Counted from the stretch's first letter, positions 42,401 to 50,937 are shown. The stretch: DNA of 64,000 bases from Nonomuraea sp. MG754425 (GCF_021699195.1 NZ_SSXE01000014.1:1-64000); one strand, 5' to 3'. A program made the numbers and translations. The notes: generated by a model from the sequence alone, not told the origin.

Positions 42401-44428
42401 CTGCTGGACGAGGGCGACCGGCCGGGCGCGCTGGCGGCGCTGGCCGCGCTCACCGGCTCGGAGCCGCTGGCCGCGCTGCTGCTCGCGCTCAACGACGACG
42501 ACGTGACGGAGCTGCGGCGGCTGCTGCCCGATCTGCCGCCCGCCGACCGCGCGGAGGCGGCCGGCGAGATCATGTCCGTGGCGGGCGTGTCCGGCAAGGC
42601 GCCGGCCACGTCGCTCTACCGCCTGCTCATGGCCGAGGCCGAGCCGGAGATCGCCGCCAAGGCCGCCGTCAACCTGGGCGCGCTGCTGTCGGAAGACGGC
42701 GACAACTGCCGCTCCGAGCTGTGCTTCCTGCTCGCCGTCGAGCACCCGTCCACGGCGGACGCCGCCTGGCGCAACATCGCGCTCGTCCGCCACCGCCGGG
42801 GCGACCTCGACGGGGCGCTGGAGGCCGCCGACGCCGGGCTGCCCGGCACCGCCGACCTCGCGGCCGACGTGCTCGAAGAGCGCGGGGACACGGCGCGGGC
42901 CCGCCAGGTGCTGGCGGCGGCGGCCGACGGCGACCTCGAATGCCTGCGCCGGCTGCTCTTCCTGCTGGTCAGGGAGCAGGACCACGAGGCCGTGGCGGCG
43001 TACGCGGAGCGGGCCGTGGCGTCCGGCGACCCGGAGACCGAGGTGGTGGGCCACTGGGCGTGGGCCGGCGCGCTCAGGGCCGGGGGCGAACTGCGGCAGG
43101 CCGCCGATCTGCTCGCCAAGGGCGTGGCCGTGGGGGATCCCGAGATGGCGGCGTCCCTGCGGCTGGAGCTGGCGAGCGTCCTGCGGGAGCTGGGCGACGC
43201 CGGCGGGGCCGAACGCGAGCTGGGCCTGGCCGCCGCGTCCGGGGTGCCGTCCGTGGCGGGGCGGGCGAGCATGCAGCTCGGCCTGTGGGCGCAGGAGGCG
43301 GGCGATCCGCGTGGCGCGGCCCGCTCGTTCGCCGGGGCGCTCGGCACCGACCTGGACGAGAGCGCCACCCGGGCGCTGCGCCGGCTGTCCGGGCAGGCGT
43401 GCGACGACGACGACCACACGCTGGCGCGTGAGGTGCTGGTGCTGATGGGCGCGTCCGATGCCGCCGAGCAGGCCCGCGCCCTGGGCGAGCGGTGCACCGA
43501 CCCCGAGGCCGTGCGCCGGTACTACGAGCTGGCCGGCGACGGGCCGCACCGCGAACTCGAACTGGCCGGGCGGCTGGCGGAGCTGGGGGAGACGGACGCG
43601 GCCCGCGCCACGTACGAGCGGCTCAACGAGCACGAGGACCCCGACATCCGCTTCGTCGCCGGCGGCAGGCTGCTGGAGCTGCTGGACTCGGCGGGCGACG
43701 CCGAGGGGTTCTACGACCTGGCGCGGCGGCGGGCCGGCGACGCCGACAGCCCCGTGCCGGGCGTGTTCGGCGGGCTGCTGGGCATGTTGCAGGAGCGCCA
43801 GGGCGACATCGAGGCGTCGCTGCGCACGCTGCGCGAGGCGGCCGGGAACGGCGAGCCGACCACGCTCAGCGTGTACGCGCAGACCCTCGTGAACGCCGGG
43901 CAGGTGGACGAGGGCAGGCAGGTCTACCTGCGGGTGCTGGAGGCCGGCGACGCCGATCTGGCGGCACGGGCGATGGTCGCGCTCGGGCAGACGTACCACG
44001 ACGAGGACGAGGCGCGGGCGCACGCCTGGTACCTCAGGGCCGTCGAGGAGGGCGAGGGGCACGTCAGCGCGCTGGGCGCGATGTACCTGGGCGCGCTGGC
44101 CAAGCGCCGGCGCGACTTCCCCGAGGCGCTCACCTGGTACCAGCGGGTCATCGACGCGGGCGACCCCGAGTCGGGCATGGCCGCGGCGCACCTCGGCGAG
44201 CTGTGCTACTGGCTGGGCGACCGCGACGGGGCGCTGCGTTACTACGAGCTGACGCTGGGGCTGAGCGAGCGGCCCGAGCTGGTGGCCGAGGCCGCCTGCC
44301 GCCTCGGTGAGATCCGCTACGAGCGCGGCGACCTGACGCTGGCCCGCAGCCTGCTGGTCACGGCCGTCGAGACCGGCGACCCGTCGTTCGCCCCCGAGGC
44401 CGAGACGCTGCTGGCCAAGCTGGCCTGA
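39491..44428 (+). CDS. Very large tetratricopeptide-repeat protein
   Basis: 1,645 residues from ATG 39491 (GTG 39488 immediately before is in frame). The whole length is built of TPR-like helix pairs of about 34-36 residues, recognisable by recurrent A-x-x-x-GDxxxA pieces such as AATGDPEASHLLAGLLQEQGD, AGEPEQALAALRAVLESGD and RRDFPEALTWYQRVIDAGD; dozens of repeats are present. There is no signal peptide, membrane segment, kinase, NB-ARC or other effector domain, so it is probably a cytosolic scaffold. Composition is strongly acidic and Ala/Leu/Glu-rich. It stands alone, with a terminator behind. Confidence 0.85.
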   Translation: MASEQLDAALDHWRAGDLDRAAALFRQVAATGDPEASHLLAGLLQEQGDLEGAEAAHRSVIQSGDPVFGQRSAMAMGMMLVSAEEWAAAHRVLMIASDGADFEVAALADTALVLVLTQLGDAQGAQEALERARRCDSPSVAELAARLELPEFAPSPASPHELYVEAEDEDDYRALLTCGDPEIVALSAFHLYQMYAEEEDFAAAREACEHAIAVGSLEHRSLAHKLLGAVLVDLGEYAEAAAAYRVAAEDPTPDLRLPSLIELAKVTAELGDEEETKAIFHRVIASGHPEYVVHAQVCLGQMHTEAGEPEQALAALRAVLESGDDGWASVSVTLLGLLLDQHPEAGDDIVELLGLAAGHDDQDAAFKATLLLDHAARQQPLTDPVEEQALQDVDEGIVALQAGELAEARRLLRAAADSGAPSQSPRAMVVLAKLELGEGDREQADELLSYVADGDHVLQGFSATFLLHLLRASGEEPHPVLGAMLDHQRLGREQGLARYQEAARHPDPAVAAIGTAVFAQVLASIGYDLSEVSEMFLSAADGGDPLALSYTAAICKDVLTDQARVVELLRRALAGGHPALAPWVGQLLGELVAEDEPGVARAAYEVAFAGGHKGLRFEAAAELTATYERQGDLLAACRLHERMIAEGEQERSALPLGFNRIRLDDMTGARAALALGGDELCAFGRLVLDREFDAAARAFPQGDQQAMAGLLAIECANAWQRTGLIAAADGALSLVAAAGHPGQRQRAGCLLGALRGDAGDRRGAVEAFTAALGEDEQLNEMALRSAGEGLRELGEPAEAVEVLARVPDPDRELSLAIAESLVDCGRVEEAHALLIAAFGPEGADTDAVSDATLHVARRLRRRGDAEGALAIMRATPPEVSGPSEYLLGGLFAETGDLPAARAAFERAAALAPESEPQIMLEAGRCLLAVGDAESGHFALERAAAQEDDTQAAAAARHLLGRATPDELPWMLLDEGDRPGALAALAALTGSEPLAALLLALNDDDVTELRRLLPDLPPADRAEAAGEIMSVAGVSGKAPATSLYRLLMAEAEPEIAAKAAVNLGALLSEDGDNCRSELCFLLAVEHPSTADAAWRNIALVRHRRGDLDGALEAADAGLPGTADLAADVLEERGDTARARQVLAAAADGDLECLRRLLFLLVREQDHEAVAAYAERAVASGDPETEVVGHWAWAGALRAGGELRQAADLLAKGVAVGDPEMAASLRLELASVLRELGDAGGAERELGLAAASGVPSVAGRASMQLGLWAQEAGDPRGAARSFAGALGTDLDESATRALRRLSGQACDDDDHTLAREVLVLMGASDAAEQARALGERCTDPEAVRRYYELAGDGPHRELELAGRLAELGETDAARATYERLNEHEDPDIRFVAGGRLLELLDSAGDAEGFYDLARRRAGDADSPVPGVFGGLLGMLQERQGDIEASLRTLREAAGNGEPTTLSVYAQTLVNAGQVDEGRQVYLRVLEAGDADLAARAMVALGQTYHDEDEARAHAWYLRAVEEGEGHVSALGAMYLGALAKRRRDFPEALTWYQRVIDAGDPESGMAAAHLGELCYWLGDRDGALRYYELTLGLSERPELVAEAACRLGEIRYERGDLTLARSLLVTAVETGDPSFAPEAETLLAKLA

Positions 44429-44435
44429 ACACAGG

Positions 44436-44462
44436 GTTCACCCCGCGACACGCCGGGTGAAC
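44436..44462 (+). terminator. Hairpin after the TPR gene
   Basis: GTTCACCC (44436-44443) and GGGTGAAC (44455-44462) form an 8-base stem with an 11-base loop, followed by TTGTGCC, just behind the stop codon. Confidence 0.55.
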
Positions 44463-44477
44463 TTGTGCCTAATTAAA

Positions 44478-44501
44478 TGACCCAATAGTCTCATCTGGTC
44501 A
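44478..44501. promoter_or_regulatory. Possible TetR operator upstream of tetR-rph
   Basis: TGACC (44478-44482) and GGTCA (44497-44501) are inverted around a 14-base spacer in an AT-rich stretch 20-45 bases before the tetR start, overlapping a plausible -10 region (TAGTCT). The arms are short, so this is tentative. Confidence 0.3.
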
Positions 44502-44520
44502 AACAAATGAGGTGAGACGC

Positions 44521-45228
44521 ATGGCCAGGGCAGGACGGCCGCCCCGGGATCCGGCGCGCCAGACCGAGCGGGCGCACCGGATCCTCGACGCCGTCGCCGA
44601 ACTGGTGCTGCGCCAGGGCTACGACAAGACCACCATCGACGACGTGTCCAGGCGCGCCGACGTCGCCAAGGGCACCATCTACCTGCACTGGAAGACCCGC
44701 GACGACCTCTTCGTCGCGCTGCTGCGCCGCGAGCGGGTGCTCATGACGGCCGAGATCCGTGACCGGGCCCCGGCCACGCTCAGCGAGCTGTTCGGCGCGT
44801 ACACGCGGGCGCTGCTGCGGCGGCCGCTGATCCACGCGGTGCTGACCGGCGACTCCCAGGTGCTCGGCAAGCTCACCCGGCGCAAGCGCGAGGGCGCGAG
44901 CTGGCCGCAACTCGGCGAGACCATCGCCCCCTACCTCGACGAACTGGTCAAGCGCGGCGCGATCCGCGCCGACCCGGGCGACCACGTGCTGACCGTCAGC
45001 TCGATCGTCTACGGTTTCCTGCTCCTGCGCGAGACGCTCCCCGAGCAGACCATGCCGTCCGGCGAGCGGATCGCGGAGCTGGTGGCCGACACCGTCGAGC
45101 GCACCATGAGCACCGGCCACCCGCTGCCGCCCGCCGACGCCGAGGCCGTCGCGCGGGCCACCCTCGAATTTCTCGACGCCGCGGTGGAGCTGGCCCAGCG
45201 CAAGCTGGACGCCTCCCTGGGGCTCTAA
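44521..45228 (+). CDS. TetR-family transcriptional regulator
   Basis: 235 residues. The N-terminal helix-turn-helix is clear (ILDAVAELVLRQGYDKTTIDDVSRRADVAKGTIYLHWKTRDDLF). The C-terminal ligand domain is unassigned. ATG 44521 is chosen because GAGGTGA lies five bases upstream; an in-frame ATG at 44512 lacks this. Twelve bases separate it from the PEP-utilising phosphotransferase gene, so it probably regulates that gene and itself. Confidence 0.9.
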   Translation: MARAGRPPRDPARQTERAHRILDAVAELVLRQGYDKTTIDDVSRRADVAKGTIYLHWKTRDDLFVALLRRERVLMTAEIRDRAPATLSELFGAYTRALLRRPLIHAVLTGDSQVLGKLTRRKREGASWPQLGETIAPYLDELVKRGAIRADPGDHVLTVSSIVYGFLLLRETLPEQTMPSGERIAELVADTVERTMSTGHPLPPADAEAVARATLEFLDAAVELAQRKLDASLGL

Positions 45229-45240
45229 GGAGCGTGTGCG

Positions 45241-47730
45241 GTGAAAGTCGTACTTCCTCTCGACGACATCGGGGCCGACCTCGCGACCGCGGGCGGCAAG
45301 GGCGCCTCCCTGGCCAGGATGGCCAGGGCCGGGCTGCCCGTCCCCGGCGGGTTCCACGTCACGACGGACGCCTACCGCGCGTTCGTGGCCGGCTTCCACG
45401 ACGAGATCCTGCGCGCCGCCGGCGCGGACCCCGGCCGCATCCCGGCGCTGTTCGCCGCGCACGACCTGCCGGACGACAGCGCCGCGGAGATCCTGCGGGC
45501 CTACGCGGCGCTCGGCGACGGCGTGCCGGTGGCGGTGCGCTCGTCGGCCACCGCCGAGGACCTGCCCGAGCTGTCGTTCGCCGGTCAGCAGGACACCTTC
45601 CTCAACATCGGGGGCGACGCCCTGCTCGACGCGGTCAGGCGGTGCTGGGCCTCGCTGTGGACCCCGCGCGCGATCGCTTACCGCGACCGCAACGGCGTGC
45701 CGCACGGCGACGTGGCGCTGGCGGTGGTGGTCCAGGAACTGGTGGACGCCGACGCGGCGGGCGTCATGTTCACCGCCGACCCGCTCACCGGCGCGCGCGA
45801 CGCGACCGTGATCAACGCGTCGTGGGGGCTCGGCGAGGCGGTCGTCGGCGGCCTGGTCACTCCCGACACGATCACGGTGTCCGGCGGCGCGGTGACCGAC
45901 TCGCGCCTGGGCGGCAAGGCCGTCATGACCGTCCGCGCCGACGGCGGCACCGAGGAGCGGCCGGTGCCCGCCGCACTGCGCGGCACGCCCGTGCTGGACG
46001 ATGCCCAGGCGCTGGAGCTCGCCGCGCTCGGCGCCCGGATCCAGGAGCTGTACGGCGTCCCCATGGACGTCGAGTGGACCAGGCGCGCGGGCGCGTTCGC
46101 CGTCGTGCAGGCCCGGCCGATCACCGGGCTCGGGCCACGCCCGGAGGAGTGGAACGACAGCCTCAAGGGCGACTACCTGTGGACCGCGGGCAACCTCGGC
46201 GAGGCCATCCCCGACGTGATGACGCCCATCACGTGGTCGTACGTGCGCCTGTTCATCGAGGAGGCCATGTCCGCCTCCACGCTGCCCGGCTTCGACCTGG
46301 TGGGCAACATCGGCGGCCGGTTCTACATGAACCTCAGCGTCGTGCACTCCATCGCCGCGGCCATGGGCATGAGGAGCCGGCTCAGCGTCGTCGAGCAGGT
46401 CTTCGGCAGGCTCCCGGCCGGTCTCCAGGTGCCGCTGATGCCGCTGTCGCGCTGGGAGATCATCCGGCGGGTGCTGCCCATGGCCGTCCGCCTGCGCCGC
46501 CGGGTCAGCCGCAACGTCAAGGGCCTGCCCGGGTTCCTGGCCGCCTCCCCGCGGCGGTGCGAGGAACTGCGCGAGCGGATCGCCGCCACGGGGTCGGGCC
46601 CGGAGCTGGCCGGTCTGTGGGAGCGGGAGATCCGGCCGCACGTGGTCACCTCCTCCCGGATGCTGGAGGCCGCGGGCCGCCAGGGCGGCGCGACGCTCGT
46701 CTACACCCGCGACCGGCTGCGCGCGATGGTGGGCGAGGTGACCGCCGAGGCGATGCTCACCGGCGTCAACGCCGGCGGCGAGCTGGCCAGCCTGGGCCCG
46801 GTGCTGGGCCTGGCGCGGCTGGCCCGCGGCGAGATCACCAGGGACGAGTTCGCCCGCGCGTACGGGCATCGCGGCCCCCACGAGTTCGAGGTCTCGATCG
46901 CCCGGCCGGGCGAGGACCCCGCGTGGATCGACGCCCAGCTCGCGGGCCTGGGCGACCCGCGGGCCGGCACCGAGGCGCTGCTCGAACGGCAGGCCACGGC
47001 CAGGGAGGAGGCGTGGGCCCGTTTCGCCTCGCGCTATCCCGGCAAGGAGGCCCGGATGCGGGCCAGGGTGCGGCGGTGGAACGCCGTCGTCCGCGACCGG
47101 GAGAGCGCGCGCTCGGAGAACATGCGGGCGTTCTGGGTGCTGCGCGCGTTCACCGTGCGGGCGGGAGAGCTGACCGGGGCCGGTGACGACGTGTTCTTCC
47201 TGCTCCTGCCCGAACTGCTCGCGCTGCTGCGCGGCGACCGGGCCGCGCTCGACAGGGTGCCGGCCCGGCGGGCCGCCCACGAGCGCTACGCCGCCCTGCC
47301 GCCCTACCCGGCGCTGATCGTGGGCCGCTTCGACCCCGTGCGCTGGGCCGCCGACCCCGCCCGGCGGGCCGACGTCCACGACGCGCGCGGCGCCGGCACG
47401 CCGGTGAGCGACACCGTCACCGGCTTCCCCGGCGCGCCCGGCGTGGTGGAGGGCGTCGCCCGGGTGATCGCGGAGCCCGAGGACGGCGACCGGCTCCGGC
47501 CCGGCGAGATCCTCGTCACGACGCTGACGAACGTGGGCTGGACCCCGATGTTCCCGCGCGCCGCGGCCGTGGTGACCGACCTGGGCGCGCCGCTCTCGCA
47601 CGCCTCCATCGTGGCCCGCGAGCTGGGCATCCCCGCCGTGGTCGGCACCGGCAACGCCACCATGCGGGTCCGCGACGGGGAGCGGATCAGGGTGGACGGC
47701 GAGCGGGGCACGGTCGAGTCGCTGGGGTGA
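45241..47730 (+). CDS. PEP-synthase-like phosphotransferase, rifampicin phosphotransferase type
   Basis: 829 residues in the order ATP-grasp domain (GGKGASLARM, VRSSATAEDLPELSFAGQQDTFLN, PWDVEW-like VPMDVEWTR, QARPIT at about 295), a central helical domain of about 400 residues with no PPDK similarity, and a C-terminal swivelling phosphohistidine domain with His787 in PLSHASIVARELGIPAVVG. The PEP-binding TIM barrel of PEP synthase is absent. That architecture is the one of rifampicin phosphotransferase, which moves the beta-phosphate of ATP to the antibiotic. Whether rifamycins are the true substrate is not shown; family members also act on other compounds. Confidence 0.75.
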   Translation: MKVVLPLDDIGADLATAGGKGASLARMARAGLPVPGGFHVTTDAYRAFVAGFHDEILRAAGADPGRIPALFAAHDLPDDSAAEILRAYAALGDGVPVAVRSSATAEDLPELSFAGQQDTFLNIGGDALLDAVRRCWASLWTPRAIAYRDRNGVPHGDVALAVVVQELVDADAAGVMFTADPLTGARDATVINASWGLGEAVVGGLVTPDTITVSGGAVTDSRLGGKAVMTVRADGGTEERPVPAALRGTPVLDDAQALELAALGARIQELYGVPMDVEWTRRAGAFAVVQARPITGLGPRPEEWNDSLKGDYLWTAGNLGEAIPDVMTPITWSYVRLFIEEAMSASTLPGFDLVGNIGGRFYMNLSVVHSIAAAMGMRSRLSVVEQVFGRLPAGLQVPLMPLSRWEIIRRVLPMAVRLRRRVSRNVKGLPGFLAASPRRCEELRERIAATGSGPELAGLWEREIRPHVVTSSRMLEAAGRQGGATLVYTRDRLRAMVGEVTAEAMLTGVNAGGELASLGPVLGLARLARGEITRDEFARAYGHRGPHEFEVSIARPGEDPAWIDAQLAGLGDPRAGTEALLERQATAREEAWARFASRYPGKEARMRARVRRWNAVVRDRESARSENMRAFWVLRAFTVRAGELTGAGDDVFFLLLPELLALLRGDRAALDRVPARRAAHERYAALPPYPALIVGRFDPVRWAADPARRADVHDARGAGTPVSDTVTGFPGAPGVVEGVARVIAEPEDGDRLRPGEILVTTLTNVGWTPMFPRAAAVVTDLGAPLSHASIVARELGIPAVVGTGNATMRVRDGERIRVDGERGTVESLG

Positions 47731-47780
47731 AAAGCCTTCGTCAAGCCGGCCCGCTCCCCGGCCGGCCTGTGATCACTTCG

Positions 47781-47921
47781 ATGACCATGATCGAACAGTG
47801 GATTCTCGAGGACGAACGCGAGCTGGAGGCGCGCTGCGCCCGCTTCAGGGCCGCCAGGCTGAGGCTGGACCACAACGACGGAGCGGACGAGATCGGGGTG
47901 GAGGAGGACCCCGCGGCCTGA
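47781..47921 (+). CDS. Small hypothetical protein
   Basis: 46 residues from ATG 47781 (MTMIEQWILEDERELEARCA), highly charged and helical. An in-frame GTG at 47727, overlapping the phosphotransferase stop (GTGA), would give 64 residues. No ribosome site before the ATG. No known family. It may be a genuine coupled small protein or chance coding. Confidence 0.35.
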   Translation: MTMIEQWILEDERELEARCARFRAARLRLDHNDGADEIGVEEDPAA

Positions 47922-47932
47922 GGCCGCCGGCG

Positions 47933-47965
47933 GCGCCGTACGGGAGCGGCCCGCCCGTACGGCGC
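47933..47965. terminator. Strong convergent terminator
   Basis: GCGCCGTACGGG (47933-47944) and CCCGTACGGCGC (47954-47965) form a perfect 12-base stem with a 9-base loop between the phosphotransferase unit and the convergent dioxygenase gene. Confidence 0.8.
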
Positions 47966-47973
47966 ACCGTCGC

Positions 47974-48759
47974 TCAGCGGTCCGGGTTCGCGGTGCCCGC
48001 GGCCAGGACGACGACGGCCAGGTAACCGTCGCCGTCCTCGGTGACGTGCGCCAGCATCCCGGACTCGTGGATCGGGTCGTTGTGGTTGAACGTGTCGCGC
48101 GGCTGCTCGTGCCCCTGGTACTGCGGCTTGGCCAGGACCTCGCGGTTGTACTTCTCGTCGAACATCAGCTCCGTGCACAGGGCCCGGCTCCCGTCCACGA
48201 CCACCAGCACGTGGACGTGCACGGTGCGGCCCGGGTACCAGCCCGGCCAGATGGTGGTGAACCTGACGATGCCGTCGGCGTCGGACGTCTGCGCGCCGCG
48301 CAGGTAGCGCTTGCGGTCGGTGGGCTTCAGGTCGGTGAACTGCGTCCCCGCGCGGATCTGCACCTTGTCGCCGCTGCTGAGCACCTCGCGCGACTCCGTC
48401 TCGGCGCCCGAGTAGAGCCCGGCGGCGTCGCAGTGCCAGATCTCCACCACCGCGCCGGGCAGCGGCCGGCAGCTCCGGCTGTCCTGGACCTTGAGCGCCA
48501 GGCGCAGCCGCACGCCCGCGCGGTCCTCGCGGATGTCGCTTCTGAACGCCTCCGTCGCGAAGTAGTACGGGCCCTGTTTCGTGCTGGGCGTCAGATCGCA
48601 CGTGCGGGCCTTGGCGAACAGGGCGTCGGCCTTGGCGAGCGTGTCGGGATCGGCCGCGGCGTGAGCGCCGGCGGTGAACAGTCCACCGAGTCCGATCGAG
48701 CCGATCCCGGTGATCATTCGCCGCCGGCTGACCCGCCGGTCTTCGTGATCGTGTGCCAC
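47974..48759 (-). CDS. Tat-exported intradiol ring-cleavage dioxygenase-like protein
   Basis: 261 residues from GTG 48759, with GGAGG seven bases upstream. The N terminus is a twin-arginine signal (SRRRMITGIGSIGLGGLF, cut near AHAA). The mature domain has the intradiol dioxygenase signature: GPYYF, GAVVEIWHCDAAGLYSG, FTTIWPGWYPGRTVHVHV, supplying the usual Tyr/Tyr/His/His iron ligands. Secreted members of this family in actinobacteria cleave catechol-type compounds derived from lignin. The substrate here is unknown. Confidence 0.85.
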   Translation of the reverse strand: MAHDHEDRRVSRRRMITGIGSIGLGGLFTAGAHAAADPDTLAKADALFAKARTCDLTPSTKQGPYYFATEAFRSDIREDRAGVRLRLALKVQDSRSCRPLPGAVVEIWHCDAAGLYSGAETESREVLSSGDKVQIRAGTQFTDLKPTDRKRYLRGAQTSDADGIVRFTTIWPGWYPGRTVHVHVLVVVDGSRALCTELMFDEKYNREVLAKPQYQGHEQPRDTFNHNDPIHESGMLAHVTEDGDGYLAVVVLAAGTANPDR

Positions 48760-48840
48760 GGACGTTCCTCCGAGGTCAGGAGCTACTTCTCGGAACATCT
48801 CACGATCAGGTGCGATATGCGCGCAGGTGAGAGCGCGTGT

Positions 48841-49209
48841 CTATGCGCTGACCTGCGACGATACGATCTCGCCCTTGAGCGGGGCGAGCGCGCCGGCGAT
48901 GGTCTCGATGGTCTCGCCGGGCACGCCGCAGTGGGCGAGCGAGCCGGCCAGATGCCCGACCACGGCGTCGAACTCGGCCGCGGTGATGCCCATGCCCGCG
49001 TGCGCCTCGGCCATGGACTTGCCGCGGTACTGCTGGGGCCCGCCCAGCGCGGCGGCCACGAAGCTGCGCTGGTGCGACTTGAGCTTGGCCAGGTCGGTGC
49101 CGGTGAAGTGGCCCTGGAGCGCCGGGTCGGCCAGCACCCGTGAGTAGAACTCGTCGACCACCGCCGATACCGCGCTCGCTCCGCCGACCTGGTCGAAAAT
49201 GGACGCCAT
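48841..49209 (-). CDS. glbN: Group I truncated haemoglobin (HbN type)
   Basis: 122 residues from ATG 49209, GGAGACACC upstream. The two-over-two globin fold is visible: FDQVGGASAVSAVVDEFYSRVLADP with the B10 Tyr, FTGTDLAKLKSHQRSFVAAALGGP containing the proximal-region His, and AEAHAGMGI with the E/F-region His. In mycobacteria HbN scavenges NO by dioxygenation. The window also encodes an NO synthase about 14 kb away, but the genes are not linked. Confidence 0.92.
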   Translation of the reverse strand: MASIFDQVGGASAVSAVVDEFYSRVLADPALQGHFTGTDLAKLKSHQRSFVAAALGGPQQYRGKSMAEAHAGMGITAAEFDAVVGHLAGSLAHCGVPGETIETIAGALAPLKGEIVSSQVSA

Positions 49210-49510
49210 CGTAGGTGTCTCCTTCGCTGCGGTTGCAAGGAGGATGACCACGGGCGGTTCCACGGGCGTGACACGGCGGCAATTCGTGCGATACATGCCC
49301 CGCACCGTAGTGACAACGCTGTAACGCGTAGTATCGAAATCCTTTTCGGTTGATATGCAAATGTGACCAAGCGTTCGCTGGCTGATCAGCAGCCTCGATT
49401 TCCCATTGCAGCAGCTCAGCGTGTATGCGACGAGTTGCAGTGGGTGATTGACAGCGCTCGTCCGGTCGAACTATTTTCCCGAAAACCTTTTAGGTTGTCC
49501 CGAGTCAATG

Positions 49511-49526
49511 ATGTTAGCGCTCACAT
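49511..49526. promoter_or_regulatory. LacI-type operator upstream of the GH43 gene
   Basis: ATGTTAGCGCTCACAT is a palindrome with one mismatch around an AGCGCT centre, 20 bases before the GH43 ATG. This form is common for LacI-family regulators of carbohydrate genes in actinobacteria. The rest of the 336-base gap (49210-49545) holds the trHbN upstream region and no gene that I can support. Confidence 0.65.
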
Positions 49527-49545
49527 TCCTTTAGGGGCGAACACC

Positions 49546-50937
49546 ATGAGACGACGATGGGCGGCGGCCCTCGCCGCGGCACTCCTGCTCCTCCTCACCG
49601 ACGTCCGGCCCGCACTCGCGGGCGCGCCGATCACCACCGCGATCTACACGGCCGACCCGGCCGCGCTGGTCGTCGGCGACACCCTCTACCTGTACACCGG
49701 CCACGACGAGGCCCCGACCGGCGGCACGAACTTCGTCATGCGCGACTGGCACGTCTTCTCCTCCACCGACGCCACCACCTTCACCGACCAGGGCGCGAAG
49801 CTGTCGATCTCGAACTTCTCCTGGGCCGGCGCCGACGCCTGGGCCGGCGAGGTCGAGCGCGGCGCCGACGGCCGCTACTACTGGTACGTCCCCGTCAACG
49901 GCAACGGCGCCGGCTGGATGGACATCGGCGTGGCCGTCGGCAACAGCCCGCTGGGCCCGTTCACCGACGCCAAGGGCGGCCCGCTGGTCAGCGACAGCAC
50001 GCCCAACTCCTCCCCGCTCAACATCGACCCGACCGTCTTCACCGACGACGACGGCCAGGTCTACATGTACTGGGGCTCCTACTACGGCCTGCGCGCGGCC
50101 CGCCTCAACGCCAACATGACCTCCATCAACGGCTCGGTGATCACCCCGAGCGGCGTGACGAACTTCTGGGAGGCCCCCTGGATGTTCAAGCGCAACGGCG
50201 TCTACTACCTCGCCTACGCGGCCAACGACTCGGCCTGCTCGCAGCCCGGCTACGCGTGCATCCGCTACGCCACCGCGAGCAACCCGCTCGGCCCGTGGAC
50301 GCACCGCGGGGTCGTGCTCGACCAGGTCAGCTCCACCACCAACCACCCGGCGATCATCGAGTACAAGGGCCAGTGGTACATGGTCTACCACAACGCCTCC
50401 AGCCCGGGCGGAGGCAACTTCCGCCGCTCGGTGACCATCGACAAGCTCTACTTCAACGCCGACGGCACCATGCAGAAGGTCGTCCAGACCAGCGGCGGCC
50501 CGACCACCCCGGGCAACCTGGCGGCCACGGCCACACCGTCCACCTCGTACGTCTCGCCGTGGGAGACGCTCGCCGCGATCAACGACGGCTTCACCCCGGC
50601 GAACTCCGCCGACCGCAGCCACGGCGCCTACGGCAACTGGGACCACCAGGGCACCGAGTGGATCGAGTACCGCTGGCCCACCGCGCAGACGATCTCCCGC
50701 TCGGAGGCGTACTGGTTCGACGACGACCAGGGCATCGACCTGCCGGCCTCCTGCCAGGTGCAGTACTGGAACGGCAGCGCCTACGTCAACGTGCCCGGCC
50801 AGTCGGGCTGCGGCGTGGCCGCCAACACCTTCAACGCCACCACGTTCACGCCCGTCAGCACCACCCGCCTGCGGCTGAACATCACCTCCAGAACCGGCTA
50901 CTCGACCGGCGTGCTCGAATGGAGGGCCTTCTCATGA
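49546..50937 (+). CDS. Secreted GH43 arabinanase-like hydrolase with discoidin-type C-terminal module
   Basis: 463 residues. A signal peptide (MRRRWAAALAAALLLLLTDV, cut near ALA) precedes a five-bladed beta-propeller of GH43 (YTADPAALVVGDTLYLYTG with catalytic Asp, NIDPTVFTDDDGQVYMYWGS, NFWEAPWMFKRNGVYYLAY with catalytic Glu). From about residue 325 an F5/8-type or CBM32-like module follows (SWETLAAINDG-like, WIEYRWPTAQTISRSEAYWFDDDQGIDLP). It probably releases arabinose or xylose from plant polysaccharide. Its stop overlaps the next gene's start (ATGA), so both are co-translated. Confidence 0.85.
   Translation: MRRRWAAALAAALLLLLTDVRPALAGAPITTAIYTADPAALVVGDTLYLYTGHDEAPTGGTNFVMRDWHVFSSTDATTFTDQGAKLSISNFSWAGADAWAGEVERGADGRYYWYVPVNGNGAGWMDIGVAVGNSPLGPFTDAKGGPLVSDSTPNSSPLNIDPTVFTDDDGQVYMYWGSYYGLRAARLNANMTSINGSVITPSGVTNFWEAPWMFKRNGVYYLAYAANDSACSQPGYACIRYATASNPLGPWTHRGVVLDQVSSTTNHPAIIEYKGQWYMVYHNASSPGGGNFRRSVTIDKLYFNADGTMQKVVQTSGGPTTPGNLAATATPSTSYVSPWETLAAINDGFTPANSADRSHGAYGNWDHQGTEWIEYRWPTAQTISRSEAYWFDDDQGIDLPASCQVQYWNGSAYVNVPGQSGCGVAANTFNATTFTPVSTTRLRLNITSRTGYSTGVLEWRAFS

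Noticed and set aside
39497-44191. A 1,564-codon open frame antisense to the TPR gene
   Set aside because: High GC with biased third positions keeps antisense frames open. The translation is Arg/Gly/Gln/His-rich with no domain, whereas the plus-strand frame is a clear TPR protein. The same applies to 2693-5329 opposite ppdK.
44429-44520. Rifamycin-associated element upstream of the Rph-like gene
   Set aside because: The known inverted repeat was not found; the only strong repeat (44436-44462) behaves as a terminator for the upstream gene.
49363-49545. Extended N terminus for the GH43 protein starting at 49363
   Set aside because: The extension would bury the signal peptide behind 61 residues and span a LacI-type operator; the ATG at 49546 gives a normal secreted protein.
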